Source of the DNA: Phyto melanocephala
Taxonomy: Eukaryota; Arthropoda; Insecta; Diptera; Rhinophoridae
Direction: 5' to 3'
Assembly (NCBI GenBank): GCA_941918925.1
Contig: OW799233.1
Location: 172,712,235-172,776,234, forward strand
Length of the DNA: 64,000 nt
Part shown: positions 35,456-47,900 of the stretch, piece by piece
How positions within the stretch are numbered: the stretch's first letter is position 1
How the letters are laid out: every line of letters starts with the position of its first letter
Position numbers and translations under genes: made by a program
The notes under the pieces: generated by a model
Seen by the model: the letters and a program-made list of their open reading frames with translations, nothing else
The model's database searches: none
What the model was told of the DNA's origin: nothing

Positions 35456-36310
35456 TATTTTGTCATTACATTTGTAATTTCTACAATATTCATTTCCGAC
35501 CCCATAAAGTATATATTTTCTGAAAGCTTATGAATAGAGGAGTCGATTAAGTCCTAACCGTCTGTCCGTGTGTTGGTTGAAATCAACTTTCAGAAGCAAC
35601 CATATGTTCCTCAGATGATATCAATCTTTTGAAAATATCCGGGAATGAATCGCTTTTGAAATTTAGCACAATCGCCCCATAACTTTCTGAGATATGAGCA
35701 AATAAACACGACTGCCTCTGTTTTTTCCCACCAAAATTAAAATTTTTCAGCCATAAAATAACATACAGGTATCTTTGCTGCTATTTGTAGATATTATATG
35801 CCTCTAGAGCTATTCGTGAAAATATTTGAATAAAGCGGGCCCTAATCGGTAAAGGTTTAGGCAAAAAATTTTTTTTAAATATATATTCTAAAAATTTACA
35901 AACGAAAATCAATAATAATAATAATAGTATTGGTTTAATCTGAAAAGATTTGAATAGCACAATATAAGCACTATAAAAAATTAAAATTCATTTTGGTCAC
36001 CACTACAAAATGGCGGACAAAAAATTTAATAAAATGGGTCAAATCTGGTATTTTAAAATTTAACTTCTTGAACCCCCTCAATATTGGTATCAAATGAAAG
36101 TGCTTGACCAGTAGAATACAGTAAATTATTAAAAAATGTAAAATCCAAGATGGCGTCTAAAACAAAATGGCGTTTCAAATTTGTTTAACCCCCTCAATAT
36201 TGGTACCAAATGAAAGGGCTTGACTAGTAGGATGGCGTCGGAATAATAAGATAAGATAGGATTATGCCTATGTACATGATGGTGAAGGGTATTATCAGAT
36301 TCGGCACGAT
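35456..36310 (-). mobile_element. DINE-like repeat, second subfamily, reversed
   Basis: Starts TTTGTCATTACATTTGTAAT, then GACCCCATAAAGTATATATT, and ends ATGGTGAAGGGTATTATCAG then ATTCGGCACG. The middle has the subfamily blocks CCCCCTCAATATTGGTA, AAATGAAAGTGCTTGAC and AAGATGGCGTC, in the opposite direction to 22247-23362. Confidence 0.65.
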
Positions 36311-36416
36311 ATACATATGTATATGAATATTTGTATGTTTAAATAATTTTATATTTATTTTTACGTAAAATTACTAAACGGATGTAAATGAAATTTGCCG
36401 CACAGACATATAACCA

Positions 36417-36560
36417 GGGTACACTTATACATGGTGGCGGTGCCAGACCAGCTGTTTTTTTTTTTTGTGTTCTGGAGTATATCAAACTACATATTTAAAA
36501 AATGATTTAAACTCCGGAAATTGTCAAACTCCATACATAAAAAAGAGAGACAAAAATTGC
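36417..36560. repeat. Dispersed repeat shared with 52135-52290
   Basis: GTACACTTATAC, GGCGGTGCCAG, CAGCTG, TTCTGGAGTAT and ACTACATATTTAAAAAA occur here and at 52135-52290 in the same order. An ACTCCGGAAATTG motif follows in both. The class is unknown; no clear terminal repeats or target duplication could be fixed. Confidence 0.55.
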
Positions 36561-36885
36561 TCTCCTTTACGCTATCACTCTCCTTTATTACACCATGCAT
36601 ATAACAACCTGCATAATTACATAAAGAGGCTACCTTTCGTGACGATAACTACGCAGACGAAGTCAGTAGCATAGGCTAGTATGACTATAAATCCGTTATT
36701 TTCAACGATAGCTCACTAAATTTTTAAACAATGATGTGTTAAATACGCGATCAATGTACGCCCTTGTTTTATGTGCTGCATTTTGATTAAAATAAAATCG
36801 ATCTGAATATTCATAGCATTTTTGTTATAAACAGTAGCACTTTAAGGGCAATTTAATTTCACACACATTGCAGAATATGGTAGAG

Positions 36886-37098
36886 ATCAAGGCATATTTA
36901 TTCATCATTTATTAATTGCAGTTCGGAGAGAATTTTTTGTTTATATTTTTTATATATGAAGTTTGACATTTGAAATAAATTAGAAAAGAGAGAACATTGT
37001 TTTTAATTTATGCATTTTGACAGCTGAAATTTAAAATAAGTGTTGAAAAAAATAATCAGCTGACGAATCAAGAGTACCTGATGAATAAATATGCCTTA
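36886..37098. mobile_element. MITE, CAAGGCATATTTATTCATC family, copy 1
   Basis: 213 bases with ends CAAGGCATATTTATTCATCA and TGATGAATAAATATGCCTTA and flanking direct repeats GTAGAGAT. About 90% similar by eye to the copy at 51758-51959. The 8-9 base duplication suggests hAT- or Mutator-type mobilisation. No coding capacity. Confidence 0.78.
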
Positions 37099-37462
37099 GT
37101 AGAGATAGTACTTTTTTTTGTGAAAATTATGTTTGCAGTTTAAAGATGCCTCCTGTCGTTCTCAACTGAACCCAGTTTGGTCGTCTGCGACTCAACCCAA
37201 TTTTCGTACAATCAAATTGGTTTTGTTCGAAATCTTTATGGTGTAACCAACCTAAAATGTATCAAGTTTTACATAAAAAAAAAATTTTTTGTGAAAATTA
37301 CACTTAATGAGAAGACAAAATAGTTGAGTTTGTCAGTGCAAATTGTCAACGTCGCCCAAACTGTTATAAAATTTATGAACCGCAATAGGGGCATAAGATA
37401 ATTCTGACATGTAAAACTAAGCTATTAATATAAATATCTTTTATTTGCACTCTATTTTTTAG

Positions 37463-37732
37463 CTGATGTCTTCAACAGGAGCTATTAAAAAGAATTACAG
37501 TGCACATAATGGTGAACCAGGCTGTCTTACGTCAGGTGAAGTTAACAAATTCTTTAGACATTTCTGGGACCCCACAGCGTACTGGGAATGCGAGGAACAA
37601 GGTAAACCGGCAGTGTTTAGACGTTGTGAAGCATCCAAATTGTTTTCGGACAAACATGGGAAATGCGTTCTTTACAAAGAATGGGAATGGACTGAACCTG
37701 TAGACCCACCAAGTCGTCCAAATACTGCATAA
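37463..37732 (+). CDS. Small chitin-binding type-2-like protein, last exon
   Basis: The acceptor CTATTTTTTAG precedes an open frame ending TAA at 37730-37732, giving about 89 residues. The core GCLTSGEVNKFFRHFWDPTA, then YWECEEQGKPAVFRRCEASK and HGKCVLYKEWEWTEPVDPPS has the Cys spacing and the WDP..YW.C pattern of peritrophin-A-like (CBM14) single-domain proteins. Only four of the usual six Cys are visible. Such proteins are secreted, but no signal peptide precedes the domain here, so a first exon with the leader is probably upstream and was not found; the ATG at 37466 is unlikely to be the true start. It is convergent with Hmu. A possible poly(A) signal follows at 37774. Function beyond a possible chitin or glycan interaction is unknown. 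Confidence 0.7.
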   Translation: MMSSTGAIKKNYSAHNGEPGCLTSGEVNKFFRHFWDPTAYWECEEQGKPAVFRRCEASKLFSDKHGKCVLYKEWEWTEPVDPPSRPNTA

Positions 37733-37773
37733 TATTATTTTGTATTAACGTTGCTTCATTAATACAAATTAAA

Positions 37774-37779
37774 AATAAA
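37774..37779 (+). promoter_or_regulatory. Poly(A) signal of the chitin-binding-like gene
   Basis: AATAAA 41 bases after the stop codon, in an A-rich stretch. Confidence 0.5.
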
Positions 37780-38186
37780 AAAAAGAATTATAGATTTTAT
37801 ATTTTTTATTTGAAAGTAAAAATTAAGGTTTTTTCTATGTATGTATTTAATACATTTATAAAAAAAAAATAATTATTAGAAATTAATTTGTTACAAACAA
37901 GAAAAGCAGCACAAAATTCCAGAGGAAAAAATGGAATGTTGAATTTTTTCGTTTTTTCTAATGACCGTTACCCAAAAGAATAGGAATATAAATAATTATA
38001 ATAATAGTTTTAATTCAAAATTGTTCAACCTGATGTTAGTGACTTTTTTTGCTTAAGTTATTAAGGGAGAATTTTTATGTGAAATTAATTCACTTCTTAA
38101 CGTTATTGTGTTCTTATTACTTAGAACACTTTATTTTACCGCAAACTGGCTAAAACTAAAGTTGCCACCAGTATTTTTTTTTAGCT

Positions 38187-38192
38187 TTTATT
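38187..38192 (-). promoter_or_regulatory. Possible poly(A) signal of Hmu
   Basis: AATAAA on the minus strand, about 100 bases beyond the Hmu stop. Another minus-strand match lies near 38130, so the choice is uncertain. Confidence 0.4.
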
Positions 38193-38294
38193 TTGTAGTT
38201 CAACAAAGCTTTTGCATTGAACTTTCGTTGTCGTCGTTGTGAATGAATAAAATGCTCATTTGATGGTTAGAATATCAATGATGAATGAAAGTGT

Positions 38295-39303
38295 TTAGAG
38301 TTCAACATGTTGGCCATGTTTGTTAACAACTTTCATTTTTTCCTGTTTTGGAATGGGAATATCACTGGGAATGTTTTCTTTTACTGGAGCTGGGTCCTTG
38401 GGTGGCACACGAGTGCTGCTAGAAGCAGACTTTCTAGTAGTGGGGGCTTTGGTAGTACTGGTTGTTGATTTTGGTGTTGTTGTTGGCTTTGGTTTTCTGG
38501 TTGTCGTAGTTGGTTTGGGTGTTGTTGTAGTGGTGGTTGGCTTGGCTGTAGTAGTGGTGGGTTTTTGAGTGGTTGTAGTTGTGGTGGTAGGTTTTCGTGT
38601 AGTAGTCGTTGTGGTAGTAGTTGGTGGCTTAACAACAGGTTCCATGTCACCTTCATAACGCACGTTACTAATTTTTACTGTTGGCTGCTTGGCGGGTTTC
38701 GGATTCTTAACACGGCCCACAAAACGATTAAAAGGAGAACCCAGTAAAAGATTGTCATTGAATTCCAAAACATGCGACACTGAACCAACACTTTTATCAA
38801 AACCATGCAAGGAGCCCACAATATGTCCATTCCAATCAACTCGCACAATTGTTGAACGTCTTGGCGACAACAGTTGAATACTTTCACCATGTCCTATAAA
38901 GTGGATAAAACGTTGGGCAACTTTATTGGGATAGGCATTGTTAATAAGCTTAAAGGGCAATTCCAACAAAGCCAACATGCGAGCCAAGAACAAACGAATG
39001 CTGGGGAAACGTGAAAACATTGTAAAACCACTGGGATGCTCACTATCCGAAGCCATTACTAAAGGTACCCAAATACCACTGTTGTCAGGTGTTAAGTTGT
39101 CAGGATGACCGGGTAATCCTTCAACGAATAACTCACTTTTACCAGCATTGTTTCCCTTCAACCAGTATTTAGTCAAACGCATAGCACCAGTCTCAGCTAC
39201 AACTATAAAATCTTCCTCGGGACTCAATACAACACCATTAGCAAAGAACAATTCGTCCAACAATAGTTTGCTCTCGTTCTTTATACGATCATACTTGAAG
39301 AGA
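38295..39303 (-). CDS. Hmu: Hmu exon 4 (propeller end and mucin tail)
   Basis: The acceptor is TTTACAG. It reads LFKYDRIKNESKLLLDELFF and ends KVVNKHGQHVEL with TAA. It includes the Thr/Lys-Pro tracts at about 38430-38625. An upstream ATG in this frame belongs to the intron and is not used. Confidence 0.9.
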
Positions 39304-41634
39304 CTGTAAATTAAGTTGATTTTATTTATTACATTTTTGTTACACTTTTTTCTTAGTATAGACACAAACCAAAAACTCAAAATAATATAAAGCATTTCAA
39401 GCAATATTTACACAAAAATGCAATGTTTTAAAATTATATGTTAGTTAATCCTTGTTGAAAATTTGGTTAAAAATTAAAAAGAATATATTAAATTAAGGGT
39501 TAAAATACAAAAGAGATAAATAACAAAAGCATTAAATTATATTTCTTTATTAAGTACTGTAATGTTTTTTTTTTTTTTTAATTTATTAATAAACATTTTT
39601 GGTAATCTAAACATGATCTTGTCAAAGATTTATATAGTATTTACTAAAACGATTTTAAAAGACCGATTTTCTTGAAATTCTAACGGTCAACAGCAAATAA
39701 TCAGGAAACGTACAATTGTCCTTTAACTAATTTAGTATTATTTCGAAACAAAGTCGTACTGTGTTATAAATAGGTGTATATTAGTTCTTGGAGTTTTAAC
39801 AATTTTAAAGAGCTGTTTTTTTCGATTTCATTATTTCTCATGTATTTTGATATTTGAACAGAGTTTTTCAGTGCCTATCATAACATAACAAAAAACTTCG
39901 TATCTATATATCTATTTTTTAATTGTGTCAAGAAATTTCTCTACACATCACACAATTCTTGTAAGAGCCTTTTTTATATGTGCATTTAACTAGTTGCAAT
40001 TGTTTGTAAAAAATTGTGTTAATTATTAGTTTCAATTAATAATTGCTAATTTTAATACATACAGTTAAATACTATTTAAAATCATGCTATAAATGCAAAA
40101 CAACTTAGCCCTATCTCCATATAAAGCATCTAAAACAACAAATATGGATTTAAAATAAAATTATGATAAAGCCTAAGATCATTCAGATTATTATTAATAA
40201 AATTACATACACAGAAATATATTTAAATAAAATTTTTTTTTTTTGTTAATTTTAGTATGTATTAATAAGCCATAGCAAATGAGTATAAATAAAAGTTAAA
40301 ACTGTGCGAGTATTTCGATATACATTCATTTAATAAACAAAAAAGCAAGTACGAGTACAAATTGTTTATAACCTTAATAGGTAAAAAACTAGCGGAAAGG
40401 TAAGAAAACAGACAAAGTATTACACAAGTACATTCATTCTATGTACGTATTTGCATATGAGATAATAAACAAAGAGTTAAGCAATACGTTTTATAATTCT
40501 TATCTAATCTACAACAAACAAATTTGAATATTAACAGAGAGATATAAATAAACACCAATAAATAAAAAAAAATTAATGTTGTTAATAAAAAATTAATTTT
40601 AATTTAAAAAAAATGTTATGAAAACAAATTTTGGGATTTCATCTAATTCTGATCTTTAAATAATTTTTTAAACTAAATTAAACAAAACAATAATGTCATT
40701 AAAAAAAACGAATTGAATTCTTTTCAGTCAGTTAAATCAAGTGAATACACAAAAAGCAGAATAATTAAACATGTTTTGTTAGTTTGCCATAAAAAAATAC
40801 CAAATATGTAGTATACCAATCCCGTTTAACAGAAATAATTAATAAAATACATTTAAAATTGCTTACCGTCCAGAAGGGTTTGCAAAAGTGGTGAATACCA
40901 AATCCTGTACGGTAAAATCTGAAGAAGAATCTGTCCAATATATGTTACCCTGTTTGTCAACAGTGACAGCATTGAATAATTTAGCTTTCCGACTCACATG
41001 GTCTTTGCCAGGTAATTCTTGTTGTGGAGAGACTAAAAGCTTCTTTTTATTTGAAACGAGATCAACTTGCCATAAGCCAAAGTAAGCATCAGCAATTAAT
41101 AAATTATTTCCCTGGCTATCAAAAGACAAGCCCAAGGGGCGACCACAACGAGACTCTTCGGTAATGTCCTCTGAAAATAAATATATTACAATCATTATCT
41201 ATTCAATTTATTATGTATTTTGTTGGTCTAAAATCTTACCACAAGCGTGTCCTATTTTGGTAACATGTGTAACATGACCGGCGTTCATTTTTATCACTTC
41301 GCCGCCATGAATTCCCATGTATATTTCATTTTTACGCGCTATTAAACACTCAGGTCCATAAACGCGACCTTCTAACAAACGATCTGCTCCATCCAAGTGA
41401 TAGTTGGTTTCTAAGGCACCACTTAATGCTTTAGGAGGAGCCACTCTATAAAACAAAAGGAAAAAAAATATTTACACGGCCTTTTGCAAAAAAAAAAATC
41501 AATGTAATAGGTACATACTCAAATTCTTTGAAGGGGAAAGTGGTACGTGGCGGCAGACCAGGCAATAATATCACAATTAAAAATATAACCATAAAGTTTA
41601 TAATTCTTAAAGTCAAAGCGTATAAAAGACCCAT
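38295..41634 (-). CDS. Hmu: Hemomucin (strictosidine synthase-like, mucin tail)
   Basis: Membrane mucin of fly haemocytes and gut, known in Drosophila as a lectin-binding surface protein; the N-terminal fold resembles strictosidine synthase/APMAP. Exons on the minus strand: 41634-41519, 41445-41240, 41170-40867, 39303-38295. They sum to 1,635 nt, 544 aa plus stop, with matching phases. Residues 4-27 are a hydrophobic anchor (INFMVIFLIVILLPGL). The beta-propeller part includes YGPECLIARKNEIYMGIHGG, GRPLGLSFDSQGNNLLIADA and GVVLSPEEDFIVVAETGAMR, then PGHPDNLTPDNSGIWVPLVM. Residues about 437-500 are Thr tracts broken by Lys-Pro, a dense O-glycosylation region, followed by a Pro/Lys-rich tail. 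Slightly shorter than the Drosophila protein as I recall it (about 580 aa). No breaks are seen. It is divergent from Thada across 3.2 kb. Confidence 0.93.
40867..41170 (-). CDS. Hmu: Hmu exon 3
   Basis: The acceptor is TTTTCAG. It reads EDITEESRCGRPLGLSFDSQ, NNLLIADAYFGLWQVDL and NAVTVDKQGNIYWTDSSSDF. This is the most conserved strictosidine-synthase-like part. The donor is CG|GTAAGC, followed by a 1.56 kb AT-rich intron with no repeats I recognise. Confidence 0.88.
41240..41445 (-). CDS. Hmu: Hmu exon 2
   Basis: The acceptor is TTTTATAG. It reads VAPPKALSGALETNYHLDGA, then RLLEGRVYGPECLIARKNEI and YMGIHGGEVIKM, the first propeller strands. The donor is G|GTAAGA. Confidence 0.88.
41519..41634 (-). 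CDS. Hmu: Hmu exon 1 (start and membrane anchor)
   Basis: ATG at 41634-41632 in the context ATTGCAAAA ATG GG. Encodes the short cytoplasmic start, the hydrophobic anchor and GLPPRTTFPFKEFE, ending at the GA|GTATGT donor. Confidence 0.85.
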
Positions 41635-44600
41635 TTTTGCAATATTTTCAGCCTTAATTTAAATTTTATGTGTTCAGCTATTAAGGGAAAAATTTACGAA
41701 ACGCAATTTCGCTTTTTACTTAAAAAAAAACGTAAAATTACTTTTCACACAACTGCGACACGACTGCTGTGGCTTCGTCTTTTTTTATGTGACTTGATAA
41801 TAAAGTTTATAGTTAATTTTTTCCAAAATTGTTTTTAGAAAGTTATTTTTTTTTTCACTACTTCCAATTCTCAACCGTTCCTTTTTTATTCCCTTATTAA
41901 TTCTATGTTGGAAACAGTCAACAAAAAAACCAAAGGGCGTTAATGAATGACAAAGACGATTACCCCAAGCAGAACCGGAATTCTTATTTGATTAACTTTT
42001 GGTTTTTTCTTTTTTGCTAATCTTTTATCCGTTTTTGTTGTTGTTTAAAAAATACATGAGTTGCCATATCAGCTTCCGAAAGAAAAATTGTTTTTTTTTT
42101 GCACACATGGACTTGGACTGTAGAGAAACAAATTTTCATAAAAACGTTGCTTATTAAAAAAATAATATTTTATACTAATTTAAACTGTTATGATATTTTG
42201 GTAATGGCAGTTATTTTTTTAGAAAGATCAGGGTACACTAATTAGGTACCTAAAATTGTTCAGTCGATCATCAACTGTCACTTGCTTTATTAAAAATTGT
42301 ATACATCTTCTCTCAATTGGATCTTATATGCATGTAGGTCAAGATTATCCCTTAAAACAATTTTTTATTGAAGTCAAATACAAATTGTATGGCAGTCTCT
42401 TTTGAAAATTGTGCATCTAAAAACACCCTCTTATACATATTAATTAGATTACAACCCAGTAAAGTATATATTGACCCTAACGCTCCAACTCAGAAAAAAC
42501 TAAATTTTTTTTAGTATTTTCGGTGTTACTCATTAAATTAATATTCTATTGGATTTGGAAGGATTGGGTTATTAAAAATCTGCAAATCTGACATAAATTG
42601 CTCAAAAATGCATGCAACACATTTTTGAAACCATGTCTTTTTCAAAAATTTACTTCTAGTAAAACAAGAGGCAAGACGGGAAAATGAAGATTTTTGCATT
42701 CAATAAAGGAATAATTAAAGAAATTATTTTAAAAACTTGGCAAACATATAGTTTTTCTTTATATCCATCAAATTCGCAACTTTGAAAAAATGGATAGGTA
42801 ATAAATATCGATTTACTTAGAGTAACACAAAGCAAAGAGTAAGTTTTTTATTCTTTTCTCAATAAATATATCAATCAATAGAATCAAAAAGAATGTCGCT
42901 CCATTATCTGTTTTTAGAGATACTGAATCTTAAATAGGACCAAATTACCCAAAATTTTTTTTTAACACTAAAAATCAGGGCTATTTCATCCGAACCAAAA
43001 ATCGGATTGTAAGAAGAGTAGCATGCTTGAAATCGTTTCTTGTAAAATAGGTAAATTCCATATTTTTTACGGACAATATTGTTTTGGTGCCACTATGTTC
43101 CATTACGACTTGTAGAACTATTACTGTTATAAGCATAAAAATATACTCGTGGTTCGTATAAGTTTTATTGAACTATCAAGTATTGTATACATCAATAATT
43201 AAGCTCAGCGTGTTTTTCTAAGCAAAGTATTTTATTGATTTTTCTAAATTTTTCAACAACTGAAGGCTGGCATCAGGACCAAGCGAATAGCAAAAATCAG
43301 AATGAACAAATTCCTCAAATAGTCAAAACTATCAACAGAAGAATTTATTATAATCAGCAGATTGCGAACTCGTTTATTTGTATTATCTCGCATAATCGTG
43401 GTACTTAAAAATCTCTGGAAACTATGTTATCTCTACTTTTATGTTTTTAGTAGAATATAAAAATTATCAAAAAATATTTTCGTATAGCATAAGATTTTAT
43501 GAATCTGGGAGCTCTAAAAATAATAATTTATTCTTTACAAAGTCGCTGAATCAAAAATATTTAACGGCGTAGTTTCTTTTAGTTGGAATGCATTGCACTG
43601 CGAGAAAAAATTTGCAAAGTACATATTTTAATAACACAATATTTTATTCAAATTATTCGCATGTGTACATTAACAATTTTGGAAACATTTTTGAAAATCA
43701 TTTTTAATTAAGAATTATATAATGTCATGATTTGATAAATCAAAATAAGAAGAAACCTTCATCTAGTTTTTAACAATTGAGCTTAAAACAAATTATCTAC
43801 GAATAATTATTGGTTTCTTTGACCTTTTATAATAATTTATGTTTAATAGTTTTTAAAGCTTAAGGTCCTCTTAATAATATGAAATCTTTTTGTTTTGTTT
43901 TATATTATTTGATCAATATTTCGCTACTTCTTTGTGTAGCATCATCAGGATACACGTTTTTTTATTATATATTAGTTTTTTGTTGGATTTGTGTCTTGAC
44001 AAAAGACACAACTTAATATAAAATGAAGCACAATTTTCAAGAAATTTTTGTTTTCATTTGTTCCAAGTTTAAGATTGGAAATTTTTTGTTTTACAAACAC
44101 GCCCAAATAAATATCTTCGTTTTGTAAACGAAACAATTCAAAAATCAAGTTCATTCATTAAATTGATGTTAACGTAATTTGGGTTTAGAAAATTATCTAA
44201 AATTTTAAGATAAAGACATTGCATTTCATCATAAATTCTTTGTATTTAAGAAGATGTGGTTTCAAAAATTATGTTTACTTTGTTTATTATGTTGAGAATA
44301 TACTTTAAAAACACAGATAGAGTTCGACCTGTTTTTAACAGACCTGTGACAAGCAGATATAAAACTTTATTGGTTAAAAAATTGATTGTTGATAAGAATT
44401 GTAGAAAATTATGTTTCGTATTTACAACTTAAAACAAAAAAAAAAGTACAATTTCTAAAAATAATAATCATTGTATTGGGGGAAAAAATCATAAATCATA
44501 TTTTAACAAATGACAATTTGTAAGCAAATAAAAGCTAAACAAAACAGAAAAATCGCCAAAGGAATCGTCTTGTGTGAACATAAAAGCAAGTTCAAAAGAA

Positions 44601-44882
44601 AATATGAAAAAAGTTGGGAAATTAAAATCGTCGTGTGTTACCTTCGACTAAGCACATATTACTGCACCCTGGCAATCATGTGTCTTTATTTACCTTTTTG
44701 ACAACCATCAACTAACAACAAATCATGAAGTTGCAACTTCTATCGTTAAAAAACAAATATTGTAGACAATAGATAAAATGTAAAAAAAAAGTGCATAAAA
44801 TTACAATTGGGATCTTGAAATCCGAGGAAATATTAAAAACATAAACCTTAAAAGATTATTTTGTAATCAGAAAAGGTCCAAG
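41635..44882. other. Intergenic region between Hmu and Thada
   Basis: 3.2 kb between two divergently transcribed genes, so it should hold both promoters and 5' UTRs. It is AT-rich. I recognised no conserved promoter element, transposon end or further exon; short ORFs at 43972-44154 and 44510-44701 have no recognisable similarity. Confidence 0.55.
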
Positions 44883-44969
44883 ATGACTAAATGTACTGTT
44901 AAACTGGAAGATTTGCCCACAGAAAAGGAAAAAATTACTAATACCCAGGAGTGTGTGAAACATATTCAA
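44883..44969 (+). CDS. Thada: Thada exon 1
   Basis: Twenty-nine codons from ATG (MTKCTVKLEDLPTEKEKITN..) to a CAA|GTAGCT donor. Chosen because it restores a start and keeps phase 0 with the long exon; the upstream frame is open for some way, so a longer first exon is possible. Confidence 0.65.
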
Positions 44970-47900
44970 GTAGCTATTATATGAGTGCAATTATTTTGCA
45001 ATAACATGTATTTATATACATTTTATTTTTTTAGCAATTACAACATTATATTGGGGATCAATCTAATGTTGAACATTTGCTTTTGCATATTACTGCTGTA
45101 ATTGATAAGGAATTGTCGTCCATAGACGAACACAGCAGTCTACAATACAATCAAGTTGTGGTTAATGTAGCCTTCCGTAGTTATTATCTATTGTTGAAGA
45201 ATAATAATTTGGATGACCGTTATTATGGAGAATTCATTAAAGACAATTTTAAGGAGGATTTGTTACACCAGAAGAATTTGGTTAAGCTACAACATATTAT
45301 ACTAACAAATCCTATATTGGTGTTGGATGAAAAATATGTTCTCAAGCAATTAGTAAAAGCGTTTATTAAGGCCGTTGACTCAAATCATGTTTCCTTGATG
45401 TCAATTTTAAAAGCCTTGAATTTATTAAGCAAAAAGTTTCCAAAACTTTATTTTGATATGCAGTTGTCTTTGGATTACATATACTTTTGCCTGCAATCCA
45501 ATCAAACGGGTATGCGAGATGAGTGCATGACTTTGTTACAATTTGTTTGCTTAAACCGCTGTTTAGCTTTGCAGTACATTCAGATTGTTCTAAATTTTTG
45601 GCCTTGGACAAATCGTAACAAATTGTTTGTTCTAGGCAGCATACTAAACAACTATTCCTTGAAGGAGTTTTTAAAAGAATGTAAACTGCCAATGGAAGAT
45701 TTCTTTTTAGGATTGAGATCTACTTTAAGTTATAGAAATATGTTGGCTCCCAGTCAGTCCGTGGTTAGGGCCTTGAGCGGACAAAAATCAAACGATTTGT
45801 TAGAAATGGCTGTTAATATCTTGACATTAGGAAACAAGAAGGAATTATTTAATTTTCATGCTCAATGGTTCTCTCGCATACAACAAAAGGATGAATTATT
45901 CGGAATGTTACAACAAAAACAGGAAATTGCTTTATTCATAGAAAATTCCTCCGTTTATCTAATGGATAATGAGCATAGTTACCGTTTGATATTAATATTT
46001 AGTATGTTTTCAAAACAAGTTTTCACTTTATCAAAGTTACACTTTTTTAAATTAAGTACGGAACTACTGACCAACTGTTTTCAATACGATACTGAGTGTC
46101 AATTATTGATATTCAAATTTATTGTAGAAAACTTGTCTAATTTTGCCGTAGAAGATTGTATGGAATTTGTAGAGTCATTTCTAAGGATACACAGTACTGT
46201 GGATAATGCCCAATTTCGGAACGCCATGTTAAGTAAAATGCCTAATATTATAAACTATATTTCCAAAACATTTTGTAAACTGTGTTTGAATTCGTATCAA
46301 ACTTCTTCCTTGGGGTCAAGTATATTGAATTTTTTTGTGCATTTGCAAAAGGATATAGAAAAGGGCATAATCAGCGAGATATATCAGCCTAAAATATTTT
46401 CCCTTAAGTTATTGGATATTCTATTGAAATCATTATATACGGAGACGGTAACGAAAAATTCTAAAAATTGTTGCGTTTCTCAGAATCAGCAATTGGGTAT
46501 ATTTTTAAAGGAACATAAAGTATTCGATAAATATATCATGGCAATGCGGTTAATTGAACTTTTAAATGATCCTTTAGGTTTTGACGATGCTTTAGATTTA
46601 ATTGTTGCTCTGCTGAAAGTTATAAAACCCCAAGAGATAGTGATAAGTTTAGCATTGGATCTTAGTCAAAGAGCCTGTTGTTTGCCTGATGTGGATCGGT
46701 GTAATCTAAGTTTTCTATATGCCCGAGTAGTCGTGCAAAATTGCCAAAACGAAGACGATTTAAAAGAGTTTTTCAAAATAATTTATGACAATCTACAAGA
46801 AAAATTTGTAAAATTTGATAAGGACCCACTGATGACGTGTAAAAGTGAAGGTCATCTATTTGGCTTAATCAACGTTCTTTATGAGATAATGGAATTTCGG
46901 CCGGACTTATGTGCTTTGGAACTTTCGAATGTTTTAAAACTTGTGGAGGAAATACAAATTTTAATCATTAAAAAACTGAATGTGGCTGTTGTAGAGAATG
47001 CAGAAGTTATTTTAACGGCAGCCTCGTTTGAGGACATGGATAAAAGTCTGGAAATATTGGTAAGCCAAAGTGCTTATGTTCCTGAAGATAAAAATGTGTG
47101 TCGTAAATATCTGCTAATGACATTTTGGTTAACGCTAAAAGCCAGCTGTGACTTGGCATCTTCAATGGCTTGCTACGAGGTAAAAAATAAAAGCCTTTCT
47201 GAAAACCGATGCAATTTTTTACAGAGATGTTTGCAAGTCATAGTCATGGTTCTTACAAAATGCCGCCACAAAGGAGCCATAGAAGCGGCTGGTGTTGCTA
47301 TTGGTAAATTAACTAAAGCCATTACTAGCCACTTAGATGAAAGCACTGATGAGTTTAATCTATTGCACTCTTGTTTAGCACAACTGTATAAAGTGCAAGA
47401 GAAAAATGTTAGCACGACACGTCGGGGAGCAGGGTTTTCCATTATGTTTTTGCATATAGTAAAAAATGAAGAACATCGTGGTAGACCTCTTTTGAAAAAG
47501 GCAGTTAAAAATCTTTTAAATCCTCCAGCTAACTCTAAGAATTCTGCAGCTGATTTAAATTGTGATCGCGTGGAAGCCTTGTATTTGCATTTTTTATGTG
47601 TTTTAGTAAAGGATACAGAACTGCGTGAAGCCATGTGCAAATATTATAATGAAATTATGATGGCCGCTGTTAAACAAATAGACAATCCCGAGTGGACGGT
47701 TTGCAATGCTGCCCTACAGTTGTTTGGTGCCATAGTTCCTAAAATTGTGGGCCAGAAACAAGCCAATGAATTTGAAGATTCTTTGTTATGGGAACCCAGT
47801 GAGGTTACTTTTAGTGAAATTAGCAGAAAACTGCCAAAAGCATGTGTTTATATATTAAACTATTGCCTAGCTAAAAAATCCTATACAAGATCCATCATAT

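Larger units (their letters stand above)
21598..37462. other. Transposon-rich intergenic region
   Basis: About 16 kb between the dynein gene and the chitin-binding-like exon. No exon with recognisable protein similarity was found except at its right edge. The listed repeats fill about half of it. The remaining stretches, such as 23400-25440, 28300-29530 and 33050-34320, are AT-rich with only short, unsupported ORFs. An upstream exon of the chitin-binding-like gene may be hidden in its right part. Confidence 0.6.

Noticed and set aside
37466..37468. ATG as start of the chitin-binding-like protein
   Set aside because: Lies three bases inside a good acceptor and gives no signal peptide, so an upstream exon is more likely.
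38320..38568. Val/Gly-rich ORF on the plus strand opposite Hmu
   Set aside because: Mirror of the Thr-tract codons of the Hmu last exon; no independent evidence.
47173..47640. 155-codon minus-strand ORF within Thada
   Set aside because: Antisense shadow of the DUF2428 coding region.
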